Below are positions 26,230 through 34,428 of a stretch of 64,000 nt of DNA, piece after piece. Source of the stretch: DATAOG01 sp963753685 (GTDB taxonomy: Bacteria; Pseudomonadota; Alphaproteobacteria; Geminicoccales; Geminicoccaceae); the NCBI GenBank assembly GCA_963753685.1, contig CAVWDE010000025.1, positions 62,001-126,000 on the forward strand, given 5' to 3'. The notes below the pieces were generated by a model, which was not told the origin of the DNA, searched no databases, and saw nothing but the letters and a program-made list of their open reading frames with translations. Position numbers and translations under genes: made by a program. Position 1 is the first letter of the stretch. Every line of letters starts with the position of its first letter.

Positions 26230-28075
26230 TCAGACGTCCTGATAGAAGATCTCGTTCTTGGTGATCGAGATGCAGCGCGTCGGGCAGACCATGTAGCAGG
26301 CGCCGCAGCGGATGCACTCGTTGTTGTCGATCCAGATCGCCCCGACCCGGTCCCACTCGGCGGTCTCCTCGAGCTCGCCGTAGCTGCCGTCCTCCTTCAT
26401 GTCGATGCCGCTCACCAGCTTGATGCAGTTCCTGGGCGCGACCTCGATGCAGGCGCGGCAATAGATGCAGTTGTCGGGGTCGATCTCGTATTTGTGGTGG
26501 CAGAGATAGCAGCGCTTGGCCTCCTCGACCGCGAGCTCCTGATCGTAGCCCTTCTCGGCTTCGAGGGTGAGCGTGTCGAAGCGCGACTTCATCGGCTCCA
26601 TCGGGATGTGCTGGCCCGGGATGAAGTCCCAGGAGCGATCGCGCCTGGGCTCCTCGACCGGCTCGATCTTGACCACCAGCTTCCTCCGCTCGCGGCCCAT
26701 CAGCCAGCTGTCCATCTTGAGCGCGGTCTTGCGCCCGAGGCCGACCGCCTCGACCACGGTCGAGGCGCCGATCACGAAGTCGCCGGCCGCGAACAGGCCC
26801 GCGACCGAGGTCATGCCGTCCTCGTCGACCTTGACGTTGCCCCAGCGGTCGAGCTCGACCGGCAGGTCGAGATAGTCGTTGACGGTCTTCTGGCCGATCG
26901 CGATCAGGAGCGTGTCGCAGGGCTCGACGAACTCCGAGCCCTCGATCGGGATCGCCTGCCGGCGGCCGCCCGCGCGCCAGCCGCCGAGGCGGTTCTGGGC
27001 GAACTGCACGCCGGTCAGCCGGCCTTGCTCATCGGTGATCAGTCCCACGGGCGTGCGCAGGCCCAAAATCTTGGTGCCTTCGCGCTTGGCCTCGAGGATC
27101 TCCTCCTTGGTGACCGGGATGTAGTCCTCGGTGGTCCGGATGTGGATCGACACGTCCTCGGCGCCGAGGCGCAGCGAGACGCGCGCGCAGTCGAGTGCCG
27201 TGAAGCCGGCGCCGACCACGGCGACCCGCTTGCCGACGGCCTTGGTCTCGCCGCGATGCAGCTCCATCAGGAAATCGAGGCCGTACTCGGCGTTCGGGAG
27301 CGTGCGCACCGGGTCGTCGGCGGCATCGTCGACACCACGCAGCGGCAGGCGGATCGCCGCCATGCAGCCGGTCGCCAGCAGCACGGCATCGTAGTCCTCG
27401 AGCAGCTGCGACAGGCGCACATCGTTCGGCCCGGTGCCGACTGCCGACGCCCGCCTTGAGCTCGACGCCCAGGCGCAGCGCGTTGCGGACCTCGACCGAG
27501 AGCACGTCGCGCGGCAGGCGGAACTCGGGGATGCCGTAGTAGAGCATGCCGCCCGGCACCTCTTCGGCCTCGAAGATCGTGACGTCGTGGCCGAGCATCG
27601 AGAGGTCGTGGGCAGCGGCGATCCCGGCCGAGCCCGCGCCGACGATCGCGACCCGCTTGCCGGACGGCGTGAACAGGTTCTCGGTGATCCGGTGGCCCGA
27701 CGGCTTGTGGTCGGCGGCCGCGCGCTTCAGGTGGCAGATGTTGACCGGCGTGCCGTTGCCGGGCCAGCCGTGGCGGCAGGCGTCCTCGCACGGCCGCGAG
27801 CAGATCCGCCCGAGCGTGCCCGGCAGCACGTTGGCGATCCGGTTCAATTCGTACGAGCGGCCGTAGCGGTTCTCGAGGATCATCTGGATGTAGGCGGGGA
27901 CGTTGGTGTCGGCCGGACAGGCGGTCTGGCAGGGGATGTTCTGGCGCACCCAGCCGACATCGCGCGGGTCGGTCGAGTAGCGCACCGGGGTGACCACGCG
28001 CCGGCCATAGGACTGGCGCTCGGAGAAGTCCTCGTCCTCGTCGAGGTAGACCTTGCGGATCTGATCGCCGCTCAT
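26230..28075 (-). CDS. GltD-like FAD/[4Fe-4S] oxidoreductase with C-terminal 2x[4Fe-4S] ferredoxin domain, frameshifted
   Basis: First gene of the oxidoreductase operon, about 614 residues once one frame break is joined. The N-terminal domain IV-like region has Cys motifs IPCQTACPADTNVPAYIQMI and GRICSRPCEDACRHGWPGNG. It is followed by the FAD Rossmann motif KRVAIVGAGSAGIAAAHDLS and PGGMLYYGIPEFRLPRDVL. The NADPH domain has VGKRVAVVGAGFTALDCARV. The C-terminus holds two 4Fe-4S sets (CYLCHHK, DNCIYCRACIEVAPRNCIKL, NECIRCGACYMVCPTRCISI). This design (GltD plus ferredoxin) is typical of NAD(P)H:ferredoxin oxidoreductase partners. The frame breaks near 27440, after LKAGVG, and fits one extra base. 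Role: entry or exit of electrons for the 2-oxoacid enzyme. Confidence 0.88.
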
Positions 28076-28281
28076 CGTTGTCTTCAACCCCAGTCCAGGC
28101 TGGCTGCGCGCCCCGACCCGGTGCGGCGGGGCAGCGTACCGGCCATGGATGAACCTGCCCTGAAGCCTTAAGTCTAGGCCGATCCGACGGTCTTGACCAC
28201 CGGCTTGCGGGCTTGTGCGCTGACCGCAGGCCTCAATATCGTGCGCCGGTTGAGATTCGCCAATGGCTGGAGCGCACAAAG

Positions 28282-29028
28282 ATGGAGCGGGAGCAGCGCC
28301 GGCGGCTGCGCGAGATCCAGCGCCGGCGCGGCCAGAACGTCAACGAGGCGCCCGAGGTGCGGAGCGCCTGGGACCGCTGTCGCGTGCTCAGCCTCGGCTA
28401 TCTCGACGCGGTGATCGAGCTGCATGCCTCCGGCTGCGCGGGCGCGGTCCCGGGGTTCGGCAAATATGCCCATCTCGGCCCCGACGAGCAGGTCGCGCGC
28501 CAGGACCTCGACCACCAGGGCTGGGCGCGGTCCATGGAGGACACGCCCTGGTTCCCGGGCCGCACCCTCGGGCAGCCGCGGCTCGAGGCGCTCGAGGCCG
28601 AAATGTTCGCGGCCTGGGGCGAATACGCCTTCCATGCCCGCCTGCAGGGCGAGGCGACCAACTGCGCCGGCTTCGACGTCGAGCGGGCGCGCCTGTTCAA
28701 GGCCGGTGCCACAGCGGTCGGCTTCGAGGACGAGGACGAGCTGGTGCAGCTGACCGATGGCGGCATCGACCTCTCGGGCCGCGAGGTCGAGGTCATGATC
28801 CCGCCCGAGGCGCTGCGCATCCTCGGCCAGGACTGGGGCCTAAAGAACAAGATCCCGAAGATCGCGCTCCAGACCCGCCAGATCCCGGACTGGGAATATC
28901 CGGGCTACTGGCTGATCAAGGACAACCGCGACCTCGCGGTCGCGGCGCTCGCCGAGCTGCTGGTCGACCACCCCGCGGTCACCCCGGCGCAGATCGAGGC
29001 GCTGCGCGCCATCGCCGCCCGGCACTGA
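28282..29028 (+). CDS. Hypothetical protein, 248 aa
   Basis: I do not recognise a family. The N-terminus is highly basic and helical (MEREQRRRLREIQRRRGQNV). The middle is acidic and aromatic (CAGAVPGFGKYAHLGPDEQV, ARSMEDTPWFPGRTLGQPRL). The C-terminus ends with an amphipathic helix (AQIEALRAIAARH). No signal peptide, membrane segment or known catalytic motif is visible. Codon use and GC match the neighbours, and the gene fills its interval well, so it is probably real. ATG 28282 has a GGAG about ten bases upstream; the frame is open to 28213. It lies divergent from the oxidoreductase operon and 111 bases before mlaD, where an NDUFA12-type gene would be expected in related genomes; it is not that protein. 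Confidence 0.72.
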   Translation: MEREQRRRLREIQRRRGQNVNEAPEVRSAWDRCRVLSLGYLDAVIELHASGCAGAVPGFGKYAHLGPDEQVARQDLDHQGWARSMEDTPWFPGRTLGQPRLEALEAEMFAAWGEYAFHARLQGEATNCAGFDVERARLFKAGATAVGFEDEDELVQLTDGGIDLSGREVEVMIPPEALRILGQDWGLKNKIPKIALQTRQIPDWEYPGYWLIKDNRDLAVAALAELLVDHPAVTPAQIEALRAIAARH

Positions 29029-29139
29029 GCGCCCCCGGCGGGTCGGCCGGTTTCGAGGGCGGGCGCGGGAGACTTGCGCCCAGGTCGCAAAGTCACGATG
29101 TTAGGCGCGCTTTCGTTGTGACCCGATCCGGGACCTTCC

Positions 29140-29721
29140 ATGACTCGCAATCTGATCGAGACCCTGCTTGGCGCGATCGTTCTGGTGGTCGCGATCGGTT
29201 TTTTGACCTTCGCCTACCGGAGCAGCCAGGTCAACGATACCAGCGGCTACGAGCTGGTCGCCAAATTCAATCGGGTCGACGGCCTCGAGCGCGGCGCCGA
29301 CGTCCGGATCAGCGGCATCAAGGTCGGCGAGGTGATCGATCAGAAGCTCGATCCGCAGACCTACCGGGCCGAGGTGCGCTTCACCGTGCACGACGGCGTC
29401 GAGGTCCCCGCCGACAGCTCGGTCGCGGTGGTCAGCAGCGGGCTCCTCGGCAGCAAGTATCTGTCGCTGATCCCGGGCGGCGACACCGAGATGCTCAAGG
29501 CTGGCGACGAGGTGACCCTGACCCAGTCCTCGATCAACCTCGAGGACTTGGTTGGCCACTTGATCTTCAACCAGAGCAGCCAGGGTTCGGGCGGTCAGAA
29601 CGCCGGTGGCCAGAGCAAGAATGGCGGCGCCCCAGACGACCAGGGCGCTGACGGCCTGGGTGCTGGCGGTGCGGGCGCCGCCGGCGCCGCGCCGGCGAGC
29701 CAGGGCTCGGGGAACCAGTGA
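29140..29721 (+). CDS. mlaD: Outer membrane lipid asymmetry maintenance protein MlaD
   Basis: Periplasm-facing MCE-domain protein, 193 residues. One N-terminal transmembrane anchor (IETLLGAIVLVVAIGFLTFA) is followed by a single MCE domain: YELVAKFNRVDGLERGADVR, ISGIKVGEVIDQKLDPQTYR, SSVAVVSSGLLGSKYLSLIP. The tail is Gly/Asn/Gln-rich and disordered. MlaD forms the hexameric ring on the MlaFEDB phospholipid transporter; mlaF, mlaE and mlaC are not here, as is usual in alphaproteobacteria where mlaD sits beside DUF2155 and aat. Its stop overlaps the GTG of the next gene. Confidence 0.92.
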   Translation: MTRNLIETLLGAIVLVVAIGFLTFAYRSSQVNDTSGYELVAKFNRVDGLERGADVRISGIKVGEVIDQKLDPQTYRAEVRFTVHDGVEVPADSSVAVVSSGLLGSKYLSLIPGGDTEMLKAGDEVTLTQSSINLEDLVGHLIFNQSSQGSGGQNAGGQSKNGGAPDDQGADGLGAGGAGAAGAAPASQGSGNQ

Positions 29722-30242
29722 CAGCTCGACTGGCCGGGGCGGCAGCCCTGCTGCTGGCCCTCTCGGCCGCAGGCGCCCGCGCCGAGGGCCCGACGATCGA
29801 GTACAAGGTCGCGCTGCTCCAGGGGCTCGACAAGGTGACCGCGCGCGTCTCGCCCCTGCGGGCGCCGATCGGCGTCCCGGTCCGGTTCGGCACCCTCGAG
29901 ATCATCGTCCGCGCCTGTCGCGAGACGCCGCCGACCGAGCCGCCCGAGAGCGCCGTCTTCCTCGAGATCCGCGAGCTGCCGCCGGCGTCCGAGCCGGACG
30001 CGCCGCCGACCAGCCTGTTCAGCGGCTGGATGTTCGCCTCGAGCCCGGCGGTCTCGGCGCTCGAGCATCCGATCTACGACGTCTGGGTGACCGGCTGCGA
30101 GGACCCGGTCGTGCCGGCCCCCGAGAGCGCCCCGGAGGTCGGTCAAGGCACCCCGCCCGCCCCGGCTCCGAGCCCCGACCAGGGCGGGCCGCCTCAGGAC
30201 GACCAGGGGGTCGAGGACGGCACCCCGCCGAGCTCGCAATAG
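29718..30242 (+). CDS. DUF2155 domain-containing protein
   Basis: Secreted or periplasmic protein, 174 residues. Signal peptide LAGAAALLLALSAAGARAEG. The DUF2155 core is EYKVALLQGLDKVTARVSPL, RFGTLEIIVRACRETPPTEP, FLEIRELPP, FSGWMFASSPAVSALEHPIY and DVWVTGCEDP; the two Cys may form a disulfide. The tail is Pro/Gln-rich. Function unknown, but the family occurs nearly always next to mlaD, aat and acc genes, suggesting an envelope or lipid role. GTG start at 29718 within GTGA overlaps the mlaD stop. Its last 49 bases overlap the convergent aat gene. Confidence 0.9.
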   Translation: MTARLAGAAALLLALSAAGARAEGPTIEYKVALLQGLDKVTARVSPLRAPIGVPVRFGTLEIIVRACRETPPTEPPESAVFLEIRELPPASEPDAPPTSLFSGWMFASSPAVSALEHPIYDVWVTGCEDPVVPAPESAPEVGQGTPPAPAPSPDQGGPPQDDQGVEDGTPPSSQ

Positions 30243-30829
30243 AACACTGCTTGGGTCTCGAGCGCGTGGCGCAACTGGCGCTGATAGCTGTCGCGCGCGA
30301 TCTCGATGGCGCCGAAGCGGCGCAGGTGGTCGGTCACGAACTGGGTGTCCAGCAGCAGATAGCCGCCCGCCCGCAGGCGCTCGACCAGGGCGACCAGGGC
30401 GACCTTGCTGGCGTCGCGCACGCGCGAGAACATGCTCTCGCCGAAGAAGGCGGCGCCGAGCGATACGCCGTACAGGCCGCCGACCAGGCGCTCGTCTGCC
30501 CAGCACTCGACGCTATGCGCGTAGCCCTGCCGGTGCAGCCGGCAGTAGAGCTCGATCAGATCGTCGTTCAGCCAGGTGCGCGGCCGTTCCGGGCGGGATT
30601 CGGCGCAGGCCAGGATGACCCCCTCGAACGCCCGGTCGATCCGGATCTCGAACGGCTGCCGGCGGATCAGCTTGCGCAGGCTCTTGGGCTGGTGGAAGCG
30701 ATCGAGCGGCAGGACCCCGCGCCGCCTCGGCTCGATCCAGTGGATCGTCGGGTCGTGGCGGTCGTTGGCCATGGGAAACAGGCCGCTCGCATAGGCGGCC
30801 AGCAGCAGATCCGGCGTCAGGACAAGCAT
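30194..30829 (-). CDS. aat: Leucyl/phenylalanyl-tRNA--protein transferase
   Basis: Transfers Leu or Phe from tRNA to N-terminal Lys/Arg of proteins, marking them for ClpAP (N-end rule). 211 residues, normal length. Signature blocks: DLLLAAYASGLFPMANDRHD, IHWIEPRRRGVLPLDRFHQP, FEGVILACAESRPERPRTWL, SVECWADERLVGGLYGVSLG, AAFFGESMFSRVRDASKVAL, LLDTQFVTDHLRRFGAIEIA. Convergent with the DUF2155 gene and overlapping it by 49 bases at the 3' ends. Upstream (minus direction) lies accC, 43 bases away, so it may be the third gene of accB-accC-aat. Confidence 0.95.
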   Translation of the reverse strand: MLVLTPDLLLAAYASGLFPMANDRHDPTIHWIEPRRRGVLPLDRFHQPKSLRKLIRRQPFEIRIDRAFEGVILACAESRPERPRTWLNDDLIELYCRLHRQGYAHSVECWADERLVGGLYGVSLGAAFFGESMFSRVRDASKVALVALVERLRAGGYLLLDTQFVTDHLRRFGAIEIARDSYQRQLRHALETQAVFYCELGGVPSSTPWSS

Positions 30830-30871
30830 GTCTCTGGCCTAGCGAGGGCGGTGGCGGCGGGCAAGGGCGGG

Positions 30872-32233
30872 TCACGCCCGGCGGCTGCGGGCCTGCCAGA
30901 CCTCGAGGAACTCCGCGAGCCAGCCGATGTGGTAGTCGCCTTCGACGAACACCGGATCGTCAGCGATCGCCTGCAGCAAAGGGATGCTGGTGGGCAGGCC
31001 GACGATCACATACTCGGCGAGCGCGCGCCGCAGCCGCTCCAGGCAGGCCGCCCGCGAGCGGTCGTGGACGATCAGCTTGGCGATCAGATTGTCGTAGTAG
31101 GGCGGCACGACGGCGCCGGCGTAGAGCGCGCTGTCGACCCGGACCCCGGGGCCGCCCGGCGGATGGTAGGTCGCGACCGTGCCGGGCGAGGGCAGGAGGC
31201 TCACCGGGTCCTCGGCATTGATCCGGCACTCGATGGCGTGGCCGTCGAAGCGCACCTCGGCCTGCTCGAAGCCAAGCGGCTCGCCGGCGGCGACGCTGAT
31301 CTGGGCCCGCACCAGATCGATCCCGGTCACGAACTCGGTGACCGGGTGCTCGACCTGCAGCCGGGTGTTGATCTCGATGAAGTGAAACTCGCCGTCCTGA
31401 TAGAGAAACTCGGCGGTGCCGACCCCGCGATAGCCGAGCCGGCCGAGCGCACCCGCGACCTTGGCGCCGAACTCGGCGCGGGTCGCCGCATCGAGGATCG
31501 TCGAGGGCGCCTCCTCGATCACCTTCTGATGCCGCCTTTGCACCGAGCATTCGCGCTCGCCGAGATGGATGCAGCGGCCGTAGTCGTCGGCCAGGATCTG
31601 GAACTCGATGTGCCGCGGCCGCGCCAGGAACTTCTCGAGATAGACCCGGTCGTCCCCGAAACCGGCCGCCGCCTCGCGCCGCGCCAGACGCAAGCCCTCG
31701 AGCAGCTCGACCTCGTCGCCCGCGACGACCATGCCGCGGCCACCGCCGCCGGCGACCGCCTTGATCATCACCGGATAGCCGATCGCCTCGGCGGCATCGC
31801 GCGCCATGACCTCGTGGGTGATCGGGCCGTCGGTGCCCGGCACCACGGGCAGGCCCTGGCGGCGCATGGCGGCCTTGGCTGCCACCTTGTCGCCCATCAG
31901 GCGGATGTGCTCAGGCTTGGGGCCGATGAAGACGAAGCCGTGCTCGATGACCATCTGCGCGAAGTCGGCGTTCTCGGACAGGAAGCCGTAGCCCGGGTGG
32001 ATCGCGTCGGCGGCGGTGATCTCGGCGGCGGCGAGGATCGCGACCTTGTTGAGGTAGGATTTGGCGGCCGGCGGCGGCCCGATGCAGACGCTGGCATCGG
32101 CGAGACGGACGTGCATCGCCTCGGCGTCCGCAGTCGAATGGACCGCGACCGTCTCGATCCCCATCTCGCGGCAGGCGCGGATGATCCGAAGCGCGATCTC
32201 GCCGCGATTGGCGATCAGGATCTTGTCGAACAT
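30872..32233 (-). CDS. accC: Acetyl-CoA carboxylase, biotin carboxylase subunit
   Basis: ATP-dependent carboxylation of the biotin on AccB, first step of fatty-acid synthesis; 453 residues, full length. N-terminal pre-ATP-grasp: FDKILIANRGEIALRIIRAC and HPGYGFLSENADFAQMVIEH. ATP-grasp: YPVMIKAVAGGGGRGMVVAG (glycine-rich loop), LGERECSVQRRHQKVIEEAP, FHFIEINTRLQVEHPVTEFV (metal Glu and catalytic Arg). Biotin carboxylase C-terminal domain: AIECRINAEDPVSLLPSPGT. Downstream of accB by 17 bases, the standard accBC operon. Confidence 0.97.
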   Translation of the reverse strand: MFDKILIANRGEIALRIIRACREMGIETVAVHSTADAEAMHVRLADASVCIGPPPAAKSYLNKVAILAAAEITAADAIHPGYGFLSENADFAQMVIEHGFVFIGPKPEHIRLMGDKVAAKAAMRRQGLPVVPGTDGPITHEVMARDAAEAIGYPVMIKAVAGGGGRGMVVAGDEVELLEGLRLARREAAAGFGDDRVYLEKFLARPRHIEFQILADDYGRCIHLGERECSVQRRHQKVIEEAPSTILDAATRAEFGAKVAGALGRLGYRGVGTAEFLYQDGEFHFIEINTRLQVEHPVTEFVTGIDLVRAQISVAAGEPLGFEQAEVRFDGHAIECRINAEDPVSLLPSPGTVATYHPPGGPGVRVDSALYAGAVVPPYYDNLIAKLIVHDRSRAACLERLRRALAEYVIVGLPTSIPLLQAIADDPVFVEGDYHIGWLAEFLEVWQARSRRA

Positions 32234-32250
32234 CGGATGCCGGGCCGCGC

Positions 32251-32712
32251 CTACTCGATGATCAACAGCAGCTCGCCATACTCGACCGGATCGCCGTTGC
32301 TGACCAGGACGTTGACGACCCGCCCGGCGCGCGCGGCCCGGATCGGGTTCATGACCTTCATCGCCTCGATGATCAGCAACGTCTGGCCCTCGCGGACCTC
32401 GGCACCGATGTCGACGAACGGCGGCGCGCCCGGCTCCGGGGTCAGATAGACCGTGCCGACCATGGGTGCGCGCACGGCGCCCGGATGGCGCTCGCTCGGG
32501 GTTGCCGCTGCCGGCTCGGTGGTCGCGACCAGGCTCGCGGAGCCGGCGGCCGGCGCCCCCGCGGGTGGTGCTGAGGCGAACACCGCCGGCGGCGCGCGCA
32601 CCACCCGCACCTTGGCATCGCCCTCGGCGATCTCGATCTCGGTCAAGCCGGTGCGTTGCAGCAGCTCGGCCAAGGTCTCGATGAGCGCGGGGTCGACGTT
32701 CAGCTTGCCCAT
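32251..32712 (-). CDS. accB: Acetyl-CoA carboxylase biotin carboxyl carrier protein
   Basis: 153 residues from ATG 32712 (MGKLNVDPALIETLAELLQR). The N-terminal helical part is followed by an Ala/Pro-rich flexible linker (residues 45-85) and the biotinyl domain from RAPMVGTVYLTPEPGAPPFV. The biotinylated Lys is in IIEAMKVMNPIRA; the domain ends SNGDPVEYGELLLIIE. The thumb-type insertion typical of acetyl-CoA carboxylase BCCP is suggested by TPEPGAPPFVDIG. Operon partner of accC. In most alphaproteobacteria aroQ precedes it; here only a 3' fragment of aroQ remains. Confidence 0.96.
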   Translation of the reverse strand: MGKLNVDPALIETLAELLQRTGLTEIEIAEGDAKVRVVRAPPAVFASAPPAGAPAAGSASLVATTEPAAATPSERHPGAVRAPMVGTVYLTPEPGAPPFVDIGAEVREGQTLLIIEAMKVMNPIRAARAGRVVNVLVSNGDPVEYGELLLIIE

Positions 32713-32743
32713 GGCTTCCCTGCGAATGGGCGTCGGCTTGCGC

Positions 32744-32905
32744 TCAGCTGCCATCGTTCAGCTGCGCCGCAGGCGCCCCCTGGGCCAGCAGATCACCGTG
32801 CGGACCGGAACTGAAGATCACGCCGTTCGCCGCTAGCAAGACATAGGAATGTGGCCGGAAAGTTTCCCGATGGTAGATATTCGACAAATGCCGCTCAATC
32901 AAGAG
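32744..32905 (-). pseudogene. aroQ: 3' remnant of aroQ (type II 3-dehydroquinate dehydratase)
   Basis: The frame reads IERHLSNIYHRETFRPHSYV then LLAANGVIFSSGPHGDLLAQ. This matches the last third of AroQ, the (V/I)HLSNI-RE-FRHHSY block and GVI-GLG--GY. The family's usual GLG is changed to SGP and an extra tail follows. The N-terminal NGPNLNLLG region, the catalytic Tyr and the lid are absent upstream; 32906-33180 is unrelated. Position directly ahead of accB is where intact aroQ sits in related genomes, so this is a truncation by deletion or insertion at about 32900. An inverted repeat (CGGCCGG 33034-33040 / CCGGCCG 33055-33061) lies in the unrelated DNA. Confidence 0.8.
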
Positions 32906-33161
32906 CTGGTTTGGCGCGCACTGCCGAGCGCGCCGGGCGATCGATCGACGACCGGCGACGCCCGCATTCAGGCTCGGGTTGCAGTGCAACATCCGGCTCA
33001 GATAGGGGCTCCGAGGCCGGGTTTTTAGCCCCGCGGCCGGGATTTGACATCCAACCGGCCGAATCCCGTGGTTGCGGCCGGCTGGCGGGCTAAGATCGGG
33101 GCTCCGGTCGCTCCATGCCGGCGCGGCCCGAAGCCGGTGGGACCAGGCGCTCCGATAGGGC

Positions 33162-33189
33162 TTGAACGACGCGGCCATCGTGCTACATT
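33162..33189 (+). promoter_or_regulatory. Candidate promoter of the Phd/VapC operon
   Basis: TTGAAC (33162-33167), 16-bp spacer, TACATT (33184-33189), 26 bases before the antitoxin ATG. Four of six matches in each hexamer. Autoregulation by the antitoxin would be expected for this family, but no clear operator dyad is visible. Confidence 0.35.
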
Positions 33190-33215
33190 CGGTACTACAA
33201 ACCGGAGCTGAGGTG

Positions 33216-33470
33216 ATGGACAAGGAAGTCGCGCTGCGCGAAGCCAACCAGCAGTTCGCCCGTTACGTGCGTGCGGTCGAGGCCGGCGAGAGCTTCGTCA
33301 TCACCCGCCGCGGCAAACCCATTGCACGCCTGGTGCCGGTCGAGCCGGGCAGACGTGTGCTGACGCCTGAGCAGCAGGCGGCGCGCGCACGGGCTCTCGA
33401 GCGCATGCGGCAAGGCTGGGACCTTGGCGGCGGCTACAAGTTCAATCGCGATGAGCTCTATGACGACTGA
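33216..33470 (+). CDS. Type II antitoxin, Phd/YefM family
   Basis: 84 residues. N-terminal Phd/YefM DNA-binding fold: EVALREANQQFARYVRAVEA, GESFVITRRGKPIARLVPVE (the (E/V)xITRRGKPVARL block is diagnostic). The C-terminal, toxin-neutralising part is flexible and ends KFNRDELYDD. The start at 33216 has GGAGCTGAGG just upstream. The stop overlaps the toxin start by 11 bases (33460-33470), so antitoxin and toxin are translationally coupled. Confidence 0.92.
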   Translation: MDKEVALREANQQFARYVRAVEAGESFVITRRGKPIARLVPVEPGRRVLTPEQQAARARALERMRQGWDLGGGYKFNRDELYDD

Positions 33471-33921
33471 GCGGTATACGCTCGACACCAACATCCTGAT
33501 CTACGCCATGGATCGCAGCGCGGGTGCGAAGCACCGGCTCGCGGTCGAAATCGTCGACCGTTCGATCGAGCGCCCTTGTGTGCTCACGCTGCAGTCATTG
33601 GCTGAGTTCGTCTATGCGGTCACGCGCAAGAACCTCGTCCCCAGGCAAGACGCGGTCGCGCAGGCGCGCGACTGGCGGGCAGCGTTCGAGATCGTGGCGG
33701 CCGACATCGACGACCTCGATGCGGCGTATACGGCAATGTTGGCGGGCGTGTTTGGACTGTTCGACGCACTGCTCTTGGCCACCGCTCGCCGTGCCGGCTG
33801 TGCGATTGTGCTGAGCGAAGACATGGGCGATGGCGCTGTGCTCGACGGCGTCACCGTACGCAATCCGCTCCGCGGCGGCGCGCTGCCCGAGGATCTGCGT
33901 CCGCTGCTCGGGATGCCGTGA
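33460..33921 (+). CDS. Type II toxin, VapC-like PIN-domain ribonuclease
   Basis: 153 residues. PIN acidic tetrad visible: TLDTNILIYAMDRS (first Asp), QSLAEFVYAVTRKN (Glu), GLFDALLLATARRAGC (Asp) and VLSEDMGDGA (Asp). Such toxins cleave tRNA or rRNA when freed from the antitoxin. Paired with the Phd-type antitoxin immediately upstream. ATG 33460 lies within the antitoxin's last codons; an in-frame ATG at 33451 is also possible. Confidence 0.92.
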   Translation: MTTERYTLDTNILIYAMDRSAGAKHRLAVEIVDRSIERPCVLTLQSLAEFVYAVTRKNLVPRQDAVAQARDWRAAFEIVAADIDDLDAAYTAMLAGVFGLFDALLLATARRAGCAIVLSEDMGDGAVLDGVTVRNPLRGGALPEDLRPLLGMP

Positions 33922-33933
33922 CCGGACGCTGGC

Positions 33934-34428
33934 TCAGGGTGTCAGTCTGAGCTCCAGCATCACCACGCCCTCGAACGGGTTGTCGTAGTAGGGCGGAATC
34001 TCGCGAAAACCGAGCGAGCGGTAGAGATGCTGGGCCGCCTGCATGCGCGCCGGGAAGGTGTCGAGCCGCATCCTGGCATAGCCGACCGCGCACGCGTCAT
34101 CGATGATCCGCTCGGCGAGTGCGCGCCCGAGGCCGTGGCCGCCGAAGCCGGGCTCGACCCAGAGCCGCTTCATCTCGCAGATCCCGGGCTCGAGCGGGCG
34201 CAGCCCGACGCAACCGATCGCCTCCTTGCCCACCTTCGCGAGCAGCAGACGACCGGCGGGCGGTGCGTAGCGGCCGGGCAAGGTGGCCAGCTCCTGCTCG
34301 AACCCCTGGAAGCAGAGGTCGACCTCGAGCCAGTCGGCATAGGCGCGGAACAGCCACCGGACCTGGTCGAGATCGGCCGCCGTACGGGCTTCGATCAGCT
34401 CCGCATCCGACAGCAGGCAGACGCTCAC
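33934..34428 (-). CDS. GNAT family N-acetyltransferase
   Basis: 164 residues. Acetyl-CoA binding motif A: CEMKRLWVEPGFGGHGLGRA (V-P-RG-GIG variant), followed by LAERIIDDACAVGYARMRLD. Motif B: QHLYRSLGFREIPPYYDN with the usual Tyr. N-terminal half: DLDQVRWLFRAYADWLEVDL and ELATLPGRYAPPAGRLLLAK. The last strands FREIPPYYDNPFEGVVMLEL resemble small-molecule GNATs. GTG start at 34428 overlaps the stop of the DinB gene (GTGA), so the two are co-translated. Substrate unknown. Confidence 0.88.
   Translation of the reverse strand: MSVCLLSDAELIEARTAADLDQVRWLFRAYADWLEVDLCFQGFEQELATLPGRYAPPAGRLLLAKVGKEAIGCVGLRPLEPGICEMKRLWVEPGFGGHGLGRALAERIIDDACAVGYARMRLDTFPARMQAAQHLYRSLGFREIPPYYDNPFEGVVMLELRLTP

Noticed and set aside
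29606..32449. A 947-codon plus-strand frame spanning mlaD through accC
   Set aside because: Out-of-frame with mlaD and antisense to aat and accC, all of which are well-conserved.
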